From: Crotalaria pallida
Lineage: Eukaryota > Streptophyta > Magnoliopsida > Fabales > Fabaceae
Direction of reading: 5' to 3'
NCBI GenBank assembly: GCA_037953625.1
Contig: CM075652.1
Span: forward strand, 30,994,501 to 31,058,500
DNA: 64,000 bases
The notes beneath the pieces are model-generated. The model did no database searches and was not told the DNA's origin. It was given only the letters and a program-made list of their open reading frames with translations. Of the stretch, positions 1 through 9,482 are shown piece after piece. The translations under genes and the position numbers were made by a program. Numbering within the stretch: the stretch's first letter is position 1; each line of letters begins with the position of its first letter.

Positions 1-555
1 TTGTTACACTATTATCTCAAAACATTCTACGTTAGCTAGTGAAGGAATCCGCGAAGAGTTAATCAGGGATCAATCTGGACTGAAGTAAGAAGTTCTTAAT
101 GTAACGTCAAGTTGAAAGGTAGAGTTAAATCTTTACCCTGACCTTAAGATAGAATTAACCTCTAAGTGTTCCCATGACTGATTGAAGCTATAGAATAACC
201 GAAGTTGAAACAATCCTGGAATAGAATGCGGCAACACGATTGAAAATCGTCACTTTCAATTTGTCACTCAACTCATAGAACTTGTGATAAGAATCAGGAT
301 GGTGAATATACATTGGCATATAGAAGTGGTAAATTACAAACCCTGTCGACATAATTCCTTAATAGAATCCTTTCACATTATGGAACGGAGTACTCTAAAT
401 TGGTAAAGTATTGCGATTAAGAGAATCACAACCGACCGGGTGGGCGAACTCAAGAATTCCAAGGAGTTGAGCATGAACGTAGAACCGAGATAAAACTTTC
501 ACTTCAGGGAATAACTGGAATTTCGAGGACGAAATTTTATTAAGTGGGGGAGAAA
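1..555 (+). mobile_element. 3' end of the internal region of a Ty3/gypsy-type LTR element, with polypurine tract
   Basis: The segment ends in a purine-rich tract (542-555, AAGTGGGGGAGAAA) directly before an LTR that starts TGTAACATCCC. Just upstream, at about 521-540, is a GGAATTTCGAGGACGAAATT-like block that also precedes the LTRs of the ALKBH-carrying family further right. No long open frame is present, so this part is noncoding or decayed. The element continues beyond the left edge, so its class and completeness cannot be judged. The Ty3/gypsy assignment rests on terminal sequence style and is inference. Confidence 0.7.
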
Positions 556-576
556 TGTAACATCCCAAATTTTAAA

Positions 577-770
577 CGCAAATACAAATAAATTAATAAT
601 AGTTGGAGTAATCGGAATAATAATAATATTAATAACCATAGTGATAGTAATAATATTAATAACAATAATAACAACAACAATAATAATAATAGATAAAATT
701 AATAATAATGATAACAATAATAATAATAATGATAAAAATAAATAAAAATTTAAAAAAATAAAATAAAAAA
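577..770. repeat. AAT/ATT-rich imperfect microsatellite
   Basis: Imperfect runs of AAT, ATT and ACA trinucleotides, ending in an A-rich stretch before a C-rich leader-like block. It lies in the 5' part of the left LTR, where promoter elements would be expected, but no clean TATA box can be picked out of such AT-rich sequence. Confidence 0.7.
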
Positions 771-2837
771 AAATAAAAAGGGGAGGGGTTCTTCGTGAAC
801 CCCAACTCCCTCTTCTCCCTCAAGGACCAACTGCCGGCCCTAACCCACCACCCACCCAGCCGCTATCTCTCTCTTCTCCCTCCGTTCACGAAGTTGCCGC
901 TCCCACCGTCTGCAACCATCACCACCGCCCATAGTCTCCCTCGCTCCCCCCCTAGTTTGTGTGCTCTATCTCTCGGTTCCTCTCACCCTCTCTTTTGCTG
1001 AACTTGTGCCGTCGTCTGGTGGGTCTTCGTCGTCGTCGCGGTTGGAGGAGGCTCGTTAAGGGCCAGCCTCGTCGCCGTCCTCCCTTGCCGTCGAAGTTGC
1101 GCCTCCCCTCCCCCGATCGAGCCATCGCTGCCATTGTGGAAGAAGGGCCACAGATCTCCCTTCGCCGTTGTTCCCTGCTGCCGCGGCTGTGGAGTCGCGA
1201 CCCACCGCCGCCACCTCCATGGAAGAAGGCCCCAATCTCTGCTTCTCTCTTTCTCCCCTTGGACCGTCGTCGTTGTTGTGTGCCGCCACGGGTGGTGGTG
1301 CCGCCGTTTGACTGGGTTGCTGTGAACCGGGCCTAAACCACCTTGTTGTGCCTTGAACCGGAGACTCATGGAGCTTTAGAGTCAAACCGACGCCGTTATC
1401 GAACCGGATTCGGGTTGAGACCGACCAAACCGGCCTTGATCTCTCTGCTGTCTCAAAAACATTAACGAAGGGTATATTCCTAATACCTTTTTAATTGCTC
1501 TGAGTTATGTTTAATAATAAGTTAATAATACTGATGGAATTAGTATTGATAATAATGAATTAGTATTAAGCTATTTTGGAAAGAAATAAGCGATATTGTG
1601 AGATAGTATTGATTTTCAAGTATATTGTTATTTATAATGATTTTAATTAGTTACTCTGACGTGGGATAATATCGAATTAACTGTTATGTCAAATGATGAG
1701 TTTTGAAGAGTATTTGTGTGAAATGTGCTGGATTCCTAAGTAAGTGAGATGTCGTTTAGTTTGGTTGAGTTGTCCCTGAACTAAATGATATCTCAGTTAA
1801 TTAGGAATCTGATATATACGACATAACGTTAATTCGAGTCAAAACGTTGAGCATTAATTTCAAATTGAAGGGGAGTGTATTATTGGGACTTTTGAGATCT
1901 GTTTAGACTTATTTTTGAACAAAGAACGCTCTCTTTCAATCCGAAATTAATGGTGTCGAGTCACGACATTTGATTTTGTGATTTGAAACTAAAACTACTT
2001 AACTTTAATGTATTTTTGACTATTATGTTGGTATTGAAAGTTAATATATTTTCAAGAAAAAGCTTTATTTAAGGGACTATGGTTCTAATTTTATTTAACT
2101 TTGATTCATGAATTTTAATTAAAGGTTTTCGAAATTAACTTGTTTGATTTTCAAGTTAAAGCCCCTTTTCGTAAAACGCATTATATTGATGATATTTAAT
2201 TCGTATGACATGGTTAGACGATGAAGGATTTTAGGAAGCTGTGGTGCGAACAACAAACCGCGTAGCGTCGTGAGCCGAAACAGGACAGCCCCGTCGTGCC
2301 TCGAAACAGGTTCTGGTAGAACCCCAAGGTAAGGGGTTTATTGCCGCACGGTGGTTGTGTAACTAGTATGTGTGTGCGTGTTGAGATTAATTGGTTTGTG
2401 TAGTTGATATTAGGAATTGATATTTATGAATTATAATATGAATTGATGATTTATTGTGCTAAGTGATTAATTGATATAAATGTTTTAATAATTATGTTGT
2501 GACTTGCTAAATGATATGCATGTGCTAAATTGTGTGAATAAATTGGATAATGACATGTTTTATAATGTAATTATTAAATACATTAAATAGTGTATGTATG
2601 TTGTTTTTAGTGATTGATTGAAAACGGAAAGGAGGGCATAGAGAAGTGAGCTTTGAATTTAATAGTAACATATAGATGAAAATGTAAGGGAAACAAATAG
2701 GGAAAATAGGAAGTGTTTTTGGAAATGATAGAGAGTTAATTATATGGGAATAGATTAGTTGGAGTAGAAGAGAAAAAGAGGAAAATGAGAGTAGAAGGAA
2801 AAAGGTCTTAGGCGAGGGCAGACTAAAATTGATAAAA

Positions 2838-3040
2838 AGGAAAATGGAAGTCCGATGCGAGCCTGGTAAGGCGTATCGGCATCGATGCGAGCCTGGTAAG
2901 GCGTGTCGATTAAAAAGGAAAATGGATGTCCGGTGCGAGCCTGGTAAGGCGTGTCGATTAAAAAGGAAAATAGAAGTCCGGTGCGAGCCTGGTAAGGCGT
3001 ATCGGCATCGATGCGAGCCTGGTAAGGCGTGTCGATTAAA
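2838..3040 (+). repeat. Short tandem repeat array inside the left LTR
   Basis: Five copies of a core TGCGAGCCTGGTAAGGCGT start near 2856, 2885, 2934, 2982 and 3011. They are separated alternately by a short ATCGGCATC-type spacer and a longer ATTAAAAAGGAAAAT-type spacer. The order short-long-long-short suggests duplication of a composite unit. The antisense frame stays open through the array only because the unit has no stop in that frame. Confidence 0.85.
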
Positions 3041-3178
3041 AAGAAAAAGGAAAAAGAATAAAAAGAAAAGAAAAAGAGAATATTGGTATGCGATTTGGAT
3101 CCTGTAAGACACACGGTGGGGTGCAATAAGTAGGGTGCGCAACACCTGCAATAAGCCGCTGGCTGGAACGTGTGCAAG

Positions 3179-3429
3179 GGTTGAGTTAGTCGTGCGACCT
3201 TTGGGGATCCGTACGCATCGGTAAGTCGTATCCTCTGAAAGACTGGGGAACGCAGTGGAAAACTCGCATAGCCAAGGATTTTGTGGCATTCTGGCCGTGT
3301 AAGACACGCTCTCGGGTGCAGGAAACGTAAGCCTCCTTGGCAGAGTGCGCAGTGGTTGAGTTAGACGTGCGGCCTTTGGGGATCCGTACGCATCCGTAAG
3401 ACGTATCCTCTGAAAGACTGGGGAACGCA
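3179..3429 (+). repeat. 76 bp direct duplication inside the left LTR
   Basis: Units 3179-3254 and 3354-3429 differ at only a few positions. Both hold GGGGATCCGTACGCATC followed by a TATCCTCTGAAAGACTGGGG block. Looser similarity (GTAAGACACRC followed by GGGTGCA) extends upstream of each unit, so the duplicated module may be about 130 bp. Confidence 0.8.
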
Positions 3430-3885
3430 ATTGTGAAACCACAAAGATCCCGAAAAAGTAAATAGAAATGAAAAAGAATGAATTGAAAAGAAATAAAAAG
3501 AAGAAAGTTGAGAAGGTGATGAATGAGATGAAGAAATGAGAGATAGAGATTAGAATTAGTTAACTGGAGAAAAATAGGAAGAATGTGAGTAAAAAAAAAG
3601 AGAAGTGGAAGAAGAATTGAGAGTTTAAGTTTAGGTGAGGGTAGAAAGTTAAGTGAGCGAAAATAGAATAGGAATTGACATTAGTTAGAAAATGCGAACA
3701 ATTGGAGATGTTTGTGTTTGCAGTGGATAGGTGATTGGGCGTGTTATATTTGCATTATTTGGTTATTTGTTAATTGTGTATGACTTGGCATGTATTATGC
3801 ATTACTAGTTCGTGCAATTCTCACCCTTACAACCACCACAGGTGCAGGTCAGGAGCATAGCTGTTATTTTGGGCCGAGCAGGAAA

Positions 3886-3900
3886 CCCTCACCATGAGGG
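3886..3900 (+). other. Short hairpin near the LTR 3' end, structurally matched in the ALKBH-family LTR
   Basis: Stem CCCTCA / TGAGGG with loop CCA follows a GCCGAGCAGGA block. At the homologous place in the ALKBH-family LTR (8042-8060) the same block is followed by a different stem, CACTCCAC / GTGGAGTG, with loop ACC. The pairing is kept while the bases differ, which suggests a conserved RNA structure. Confidence 0.55.
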
Positions 3901-4191
3901 GTGTCTTTTATAATACCAAGAGTGAATTTTAATTAAGTTTAAGAATGTATTTTTATAATTAAATGTGTGTATTAGTGTATGCCCAGAGTTGTGTATTTGT
4001 GGGCATTAGGTTTTTATTCATTGTAATATTTATGATTTAAGCTTCTGAACTATTCTGGTCTGGACAGGTACAAAAGGAAATTTTGGGGAAAGTCCGAAAA
4101 ACAAAGGAAACTCTGCCGGATTTTCGTCAAAATTTTCAAGTCCATATTTTTATAAATCTTAATAAAACTAAATATTTGTGAGGGTGTTACA

Positions 4192-5686
4192 CATCCTCTC
4201 ACCAATCCATATTATGTTGAGAGGTGTTGGTCACCAATCCAATCTCGAGTTGCAAGTTATCCAAGTTTCGGAGGCAATAACCCAAACTTTAATGGACCAC
4301 TGCCTGGATGGTTTCTCTAGACTCCTTCAACATCAAGTCATAGCCCATCTCTCTTCTTATCTATTTTTACCCAAAGCCGAAGTGATGAGGTAACTTTCCA
4401 CCCCCACTACGTTGTACATAATTGGTATATCACGCACAATTGGTAGTTTTATTTAAAGCTTTGAATCAATATTTCGATTTGATTCCGAAACAACAACAAA
4501 ACCCGGAACATCCAGAACACGGAGAAAAGGTGGAAAGGTACTTGTCAGAAGAAGCTTCAAACACGACAATGAGAGAAGTTGACGATTGTTGGCAATAGAG
4601 TAGAAGCAGCCATGGTTGAGCGCCAACAACGCAGAAGTGTCTTCTAATAGCCCAAAATCAATGAACACAAAGAAAAGGCAAGCAGCAGAGAATTTTTTAT
4701 TTTAGGAAGTAGAAAAAGTGAAGGAACATAGATGAATGTGAGTTTTTTTTATATAAAACAAGGAAATGATTTGTTTCCTACTTCACACTACCGAAGGACG
4801 TGTCAAAAGAATTTTGAAATCAGAGGCATATTTAACATCGCAACTTTTTTGGGGCATGTTTGCCATTTCCTATCTTTTTGAGGATAGATGCCTCTTTTCC
4901 TCTGTCAAGTGTCATCATTACTTCTCCATCACCCACATCATTCTATGACACGTGTATGCATGCACATAAACGAAAACATCAACTCGGCAGATGAAAAGAC
5001 AATTTGACTAGGCTTCAAGCAGCGACATCTGTACGTTCTTGAAAAGCATACCACACACGGTCATAGCGCTCATCACTCATTCAAAACCTTTTGTTTCCCC
5101 AGTAACAAGATGAAGCGTGTTAATCAAAAACCTTTCCTTTCCTCAGCAGGTAGATAACACTCAACTCGACCTTAATCGTCTCAGAAACCTCTTACACCTC
5201 GGCATAAGCCTTTTCAAGCTTAACCGAGCCAGGGACTTATGTAGTGGACTAGATATATGAGCCAGTTTGAGTCCAACTTTTTCCCATTCCACTAAGCCAA
5301 AGGTAGCCACCACAAATAGCTTCCATAAGCATAGGACCCCTTCCACTCCATGATAATCGATTGTCGTTCCACATAAGATAAATATATGCTTAACTCCAAT
5401 CAGAATATTCCACATATTCCCCCCTTTGACAAAACTGACAACTCATGGCATACCCAACCCATCTAAACTAGGTCAAGACGGTTGATCAAAACTCTCTCCA
5501 ATACATATCATTTTATAATATTGATAGGTAAGTTCTCTAAACTCTAAGTTGATACTAGCACACACTGTTGTTTAGAGAGAATTCCAGGATACCCTAACTT
5601 GGTATACAATAATAAATGTTGTACATCAATCACCAACACTAATTAGTTGATCAACCCCTAAATCACCTCAACTCTGGTATCTCAAA
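4192..5686. other. Relic-rich interval with no recognisable intact gene
   Basis: About 1.5 kb without a gene I can name. 4194-4318 has a plus-strand open stretch rich in Asn, Pro and Gly that ends in a stop and resembles decayed coding sequence, but I do not recognise it. 5165-5265 resembles the internal region of the LTR element at 56117-60971: a CTCGGCATAAGCCTTTTCAAGC-type module like those near 59408 and 59985. The rest is unassigned. Confidence 0.5.
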
Positions 5687-5694
5687 CTAGTTGG
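5687..5694. repeat. Left 8 bp target site duplication of the hAT-like element
   Basis: CTAGTTGG here is repeated at 27391-27398. The flanking identity is slightly longer (ACTAGTTGGTA on both sides), so the exact border is uncertain by a few bases. An 8 bp duplication is typical of hAT elements. Confidence 0.7.
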
Positions 5695-5817
5695 TAGTAT
5701 TGGCAATTAGAGCGCATGCCCACTCACGTTCGCCCAATTTTTGCGGGCAAGGCACAAATTTTAGGCCCATTTTTAATTATACCCACCCACGTCCGCCCCT
5801 TTTTTCCGCGGGCAGAC
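5695..5817 (+). mobile_element. Left end of a hAT-like non-autonomous transposon
   Basis: It begins TAGTATTGGCAATTAGAG. The reverse complement of the right end (27390 leftward) begins TAACATTGGCAATTAGAG, giving 16 of 18 matches as terminal inverted repeats. Both ends carry GCCCGC/GCGGGC-rich subterminal sequence, as many plant hAT elements do. No transposase is visible. The element was split at 5817/24712 by the LTR array; without the array it would be about 2.8 kb. Confidence 0.65.
5813..5817. repeat. Left 5 bp target site duplication (CAGAC) of the LTR array
   Basis: CAGAC directly precedes the first TGTAACATCCC and recurs at 24707-24711 directly after the last GTGTTACA. No such duplication flanks the inner LTRs. 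Confidence 0.9.
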
Positions 5818-6233
5818 TGTAACATCCCAAATTTTAAACCTAAGTGCAAGTCAATTAATAATAGTTAGAGATAATTGAGATAATAATACTAAAACCATAA
5901 ATATGTATTAAAATAAGTGTTCAAGCATTAGAAAAGATAAATAATAGTAATATTGGGTTAGGAAAAGAAAGGAGCATTAAATTGAAGTTAGAAACAGGCC
6001 AGAAAAATAGATAATTCGGTATTAAAACATAACGTAGGTTAGAAATTCAAAATAAAAGATTTAGGACTCAAAACAAACTTTCCACCGTTGGATATGAAAA
6101 TAAGGATTTTAGGAAGCTTGCTTCCAAATTTGAGCAAGATCCAACGGGTAACGAAGAAGTTATCTCGATTTGAAGCAGTAAGAAAATAGGAGGAAAATAG
6201 GAAAATGAATAAATAGGGTACTGGGCAAAATAA

Positions 6234-6429
6234 TCGAGTCTTTTGGAAAAGACTCGAGTGTTCTGGCTAGTTGAAAAATGACTCTTTCAGGCACTACTCG
6301 AGTCTTTGTGAAAAGACTCGAGTGTTTTACAAATTTAGAATTTGAACTCTCAGGTATACTCGAGTCTTTTCCAAGACTCGAGTATTTTTAAAGGCAACAC
6401 TCGAGTCTTTTGGAAAACACTCGAGTGTT
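6234..6429 (+). other. Cluster of four near-palindromic CTCGAG hairpins in LTR copy 1
   Basis: Four units at about 6234-6258, 6297-6322, 6359-6382 and 6398-6429. The intact form is CTCGAGTCTTTT-GG-AAAAGACTCGAG, a 12 bp stem around a 2 base centre. They begin roughly 20 bases after a TATA-like AATAAATAGG, so they would lie at the very 5' end of the transcript if that box is used (inference). Equivalent clusters: 11676-11874, 17118-17316 and 22560-22758. Confidence 0.75.
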
Positions 6430-6699
6430 TTGTGCAGACAGTCTTAAAAACGTGTTTCAGCCAACAATCTCATTCATGACTCAACTCCACTCTCTCTCCT
6501 AGGTCACGAACAGCTCCTCATTCTCTCTCTAGATTTCACCTCAAATCACCATTTCAATCCACAAATAAGCATTGAGAATCAATCCCCAACACATTTAAAC
6601 ACTTAATCTCCCTTCAATCTCTCAAGTTCTTCCTCTCTCAATTCAAGGGTATGAGTTAGGGCCAACACCCATTCTTGGTTCTCATCTCTCAAGCTCAAG

Positions 6700-6793
6700 G
6701 TAAGTGGAATACAAGCTCTATTCCTCCTTTCCTTCATAGATTTCGAATTCCCCTCCCCAATCTCTAACTAATTTTCCTTTCTTTGGTTTCTAG
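6700..6793 (+). other. Possible short leader intron in the LTR
   Basis: A strong plant donor (CTCAAG|GTAAGT) at 6700 is followed by a pyrimidine-rich tract and TTTCTAG ending at 6793, enclosing 94 bases. The pattern recurs in every LTR copy. A second donor-like GAG|GTAAGG lies at 6852 and a possible acceptor TTTACAG ends at 7998. Splicing is inferred from motifs only. Confidence 0.4.
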
Positions 6794-7250
6794 CTCATTC
6801 TCTCTCTCTCTCTCCCATAGCTTTGGAACTCTCTCTCTCTACAAGGGTGAGGTAAGGGAGTGGATATAGTGAACATTGGTTTGTTCTAGGGAATAGGTTC
6901 AAATTAGTTCATAAGAGCTTGCTAGGATTTATATGTTATTTTGGTGTTATTAAATCCCTAGGATTATGAAGGAATAGATTAGATTGATTTAATTAAAGAA
7001 ATAAAAAGCAAACTTTGAGAATGCATAGAAATTGGTATGTATTAATGCTAAATGCTCTTTATACTAAATGTTGATTGAATTGGTGAATATGTGTTAATGC
7101 GAGTAATTGAATTAATTTGTGAATTAGTTGGAATATGTGTGGATTTTACCTTTATGTGATAATGCAAATAATGTTGCCAACGATTCTAAGTGTGATGTTG
7201 TTTTGAATATAAATAAATGGAATTAAAAAAATGATTAAAGTTGCAGCTAT

Positions 7251-7590
7251 GATTGATCCTTGGGATACATCGACCCATTAGGTGCCCTGTTATGTGACAA
7301 GTTACCCATTAGGCACAAGTTACCCAATCCAGGTGCAAGTTACCTATTAGGTCCCGTAAATGCCCCGTTAGGCGGGTGTATCCAATGGATCAATCATGCT
7401 GCACAATAATAAAAGTTTTGAAAAGAGAAAATGTGAATGTGATGGTAAAAGAGTTGAGATGTTGCTTTTAGTCCTAATGGGTGTCAACCGTGGCCTAATA
7501 GGTGGCAAGTTACCTGGATTGGGTGAAAGTCCTAGTGGGTGTGAAATGCCCTAACAGGTGCGCTAATCCCTAATGGTAAAGAAAAGATAA
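7251..7590 (+). other. Large imperfect inverted-repeat domain in LTR copy 1
   Basis: The left arm (7251-7395) is a string of CCCATTAGG/ACAAGTTACC motifs; the right arm (about 7470-7590) carries the complementary CCTAATGGG/GGATTGGGT motifs. Exact pairings include ACCCAATCCAGGT (7322-7334) with ACCTGGATTGGGT (7511-7523) and ACCTATTAGG (7342) with CCTAATAGGT (7494). The left arm is itself closed by GATTGATCC...GGATCAATC (7251-7267 with 7378-7395). The domain could form a large RNA fold. Confidence 0.7.
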
Positions 7591-8383
7591 AATGATTTGA
7601 AAAATGAAGAGATGTGTGTATGTTATCCTCTGACCGTGAGGAGACATACGATGTTATTTGGGTATGTTAGCCTCTGATTGTGAGGTGACATACGGTGTAT
7701 GATTTTCGAAAGAGTGTATGACTTATGGTTATGAGTTGAAAACTGATAATATGAGTAAGTGAAAGTAATGAAAATGGAAGTAAAAAGATGAAAGGTGAAA
7801 CAAAATGATAAGAAATGAGAAATGTAAAGGAAATTTGAAAGGGATTGCCAAATTGTGAATGCGTGATATGTGCCTGTGGATAAATTGTGCTATATGTTCT
7901 AATTGATAATTGTGCTTGGCTTAGTGGGTAATTATGTCTAATGAGAAACTGCTTTCCTATTTCATGTGCAATGCTCACTCCCTTACTATCCTTTACAGGT
8001 ACAGAGATTGGGATTGCACTATTACTAGCCGAGCAGGAGTGCACTCCACACCGTGGAGTGTAATTTAGTTTAGAGTGTATTATGGTCATTTTATTATAAT
8101 TAATCTATTTTGGGTTTTTGAAATAATATAATCACTGTAAGCCCGAGTTTGTTATATGTCGTCGTTAGGGCTGGTAAAGTTAATTATTATATTTAGAAGT
8201 TGAAATGTTTTTCTGGATTGTACTGGTTTGGCAGGTGAAAATTTTAAATTTTTGGGAAGTCCGATAAACAGAGGAAACTCTGTCGGATTTTCATTAAGTT
8301 TTAAAACGAAATTTTCAAGTCCTAAGTAAAAATCAACTTAATTATTAGTAATTAAACTTTATAATTGTGAGGGTGTTACATTA

Positions 8384-8396
8384 TGGTATCAAAGCA
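8384..8396 (+). promoter_or_regulatory. Primer binding site, initiator tRNA-Met type (copy 1)
   Basis: TGGTATCAAAGCA starts three bases after the LTR end. The usual plant site complementary to initiator tRNA-Met is TGGTATCAGAGC, so there is one mismatch. Identical sites are at 13826 and 19268. Confidence 0.8.
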
Positions 8397-8542
8397 GTTT
8401 TTCCTCGGCCATTGGAGTTTGAACTCATAACTCCTGTGGTTTACTCAACAAGCGAGTAACCAATAGATAGTGTCAAGTTCTATATTAGTTACTTAGGTTT
8501 ATAATTATAAAACCCTATGTAGTTATGTACTAAATTATGTAC

Positions 8543-8581
8543 ATGTCTGCACCAACAAAATCCTTTGTTGCCACATTGTAG
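8543..8581 (+). CDS. Short upstream ORF (12 codons) before the ALKBH ORF
   Basis: ATG at 8543 opens a frame of 12 codons with its TAG at 8579-8581, only four bases before the ALKBH ATG at 8586 and in a different frame. It is kept in all three copies with one Lys/Glu change. It may reduce or tune initiation at the ALKBH start by reinitiation; translation is unproven. It might also be a leftover of an original gag start, but nothing beyond its position supports that. Confidence 0.35.
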   Translation: MSAPTKSFVATL

Positions 8582-8585
8582 CAAC

Positions 8586-9482
8586 ATGGATAATCAGCTC
8601 TCCCATTCTTCGGCTAGCAGCTCGGCTACTGATCGTAAGATCAATTCCCCAGCTGATTCTTTGAAATCCAAGCCGTATGACATCTGTTTTCAAGAAGGGC
8701 AAACTTCTACAATGGGTAAGCTTAGATCGACTATTGAAGACAAGGAGCAACACGTGGGGGTACAAGTTGGTGAGAAGAAGAGTATAATTTTGAGACCGGG
8801 AATGGTTCTTCTGAAACAATACTTGGCTCATGAAGAACAGGTGGGCGTAGTCAAGAACTGTCGTGGGATGGGCTTAGACCCTGGAGGTTTCTATCAACCA
8901 GGCTTTACTAGTGGAGCCAGACTCCGACTGAAAATGATGTGCCTTGGCTCAGACTGGAATCCTCAAACACGAGTATATGGACCCAAAAGGGTAGTTGATG
9001 GAAGCGAACCACCCAATATTCCTGATCATTTCATTCAGCTGGTTATGGGAGCGATGCAAGAAGCACAATCTTTGATTGAGAAGGAATGCGGTGTAAGTGA
9101 AGTGGAGGACATACTCCCTTCCATGTCCCCTGATGTCTGCATTGTCAATTTCTATGCAGAAAATGGAAAGCTTGGTCTTCATCAGGACCGTGACGAAAGT
9201 GTTGGTAGCCTGCAAAGACGGATATCGGTAGTATCATTCTGCATTGGTGACTCAGCTGAGTTTCTCTATGGAGACCAGAGAGAGCCAAAGAGAGTAGAAA
9301 GAATTATCTTGGAATCGGGTGATGTATTAATATTCGGTGGCGAGTCTCGTCACATCTTTCATGGTGTGTCGGCAATCATACCAGACACAGCCCCAGAGGG
9401 ATTACTCAATGACACAGGACTTCGTCCTGGACGCCTCAACCTTACCTTCCGACAATATCAATTTCCTTGTCCACACACTTGA
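8586..9482 (+). CDS. ALKBH1-like 2-oxoglutarate/Fe(II) dioxygenase captured by the LTR element (copy 1)
   Basis: A 298-residue AlkB-family dioxygenase, closest in motif content to plant ALKBH1, whose members remove methyl groups from DNA or RNA bases using Fe(II) and 2-oxoglutarate. An RPGMVLLK segment opens the domain (about residue 70), followed by FYQPG and MMCLG, then VNFY (187-190). The iron ligands are H199 and D201 in GLHQDRDES, and H259 in IFHG. The 2-oxoglutarate motif is R283-x5-R289 in GRLNLTFR. All catalytic residues are present and there is no stop or frameshift. The start is the first ATG after an in-frame TAG at 8520; the preceding TTG codons are ignored. The frame is intronless, whereas host ALKBH1 genes usually have introns, suggesting capture from spliced RNA. 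No organelle signal is obvious. Whether it acts on DNA 6mA, RNA m6A or tRNA cannot be told. Confidence 0.88.
   Translation: MDNQLSHSSASSSATDRKINSPADSLKSKPYDICFQEGQTSTMGKLRSTIEDKEQHVGVQVGEKKSIILRPGMVLLKQYLAHEEQVGVVKNCRGMGLDPGGFYQPGFTSGARLRLKMMCLGSDWNPQTRVYGPKRVVDGSEPPNIPDHFIQLVMGAMQEAQSLIEKECGVSEVEDILPSMSPDVCIVNFYAENGKLGLHQDRDESVGSLQRRISVVSFCIGDSAEFLYGDQREPKRVERIILESGDVLIFGGESRHIFHGVSAIIPDTAPEGLLNDTGLRPGRLNLTFRQYQFPCPHT

Larger units (their letters stand above)
556..4191 (+). mobile_element. 3' LTR (3636 bp) of a Ty3/gypsy-type element
   Basis: It starts TGTAACATCCCAAATTTTAA and ends GTGAGGGTGTTACA, the same termini as the 2.56 kb LTRs at 5818-24706. The two families also align near the 3' end (3831-3900 and 4080-4141 here; 7985-8060 and 8256-8323 there). 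Order inside: an AT-rich AAT/ATT stretch (about 577-770), a C/T-rich GC-rich leader-like block (about 785-1440), AT-rich DNA, a tandem repeat (2838-3040), a 76 bp direct duplication (3179-3254 and 3354-3429), and a short hairpin (3886-3900). The overlapping small ORFs inside are composition artefacts. Confidence 0.8.
5818..8380 (+). repeat. LTR copy 1 (2563 bp)
   Basis: TGTAACATCCC...GTGAGGGTGTTACA. It has a TATA-like AATAAATAGG near 6208-6217, four near-palindromic CTCGAG hairpins (6234-6429), a C/T-rich leader-like block (6470-6840) and a large inverted-repeat domain (7251-7590). It ends with two tandem TATGTTA...GACATACG units (about 7618-7697) and a hairpin (8042-8060). It is the most divergent of the four copies in its 5' half: a longer CT run near 6800 and a shortened third palindrome. 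Confidence 0.92.

Noticed and set aside
795..1385. Several overlapping frames in a GC-rich block of the left LTR
   Set aside because: They overlap on both strands, none dominates and none is recognisable; the block looks like an LTR leader.
2838..3040. CRISPR-like regular repeats
   Set aside because: Spacers are themselves repeated and the setting is a plant LTR.
2525..3442. Minus-strand open frame of about 305 codons
   Set aside because: It only reads through the LTR's tandem repeats and AT-rich flanks; composition is repetitive with no domain.
4453..4668. 71-codon minus-strand frame
   Set aside because: No recognisable domain, no splice context and no neighbouring exon to support a gene.
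7667..8089. 140-codon minus-strand frame repeated four times at 5442 bp spacing
   Set aside because: It lies within the LTRs, antisense to the element; its conservation only reflects recent duplication.
8565..8585. Seven extra residues before the ALKBH ATG
   Set aside because: That frame begins at TTG; the first ATG in frame after the stop at 8520 is 8586.
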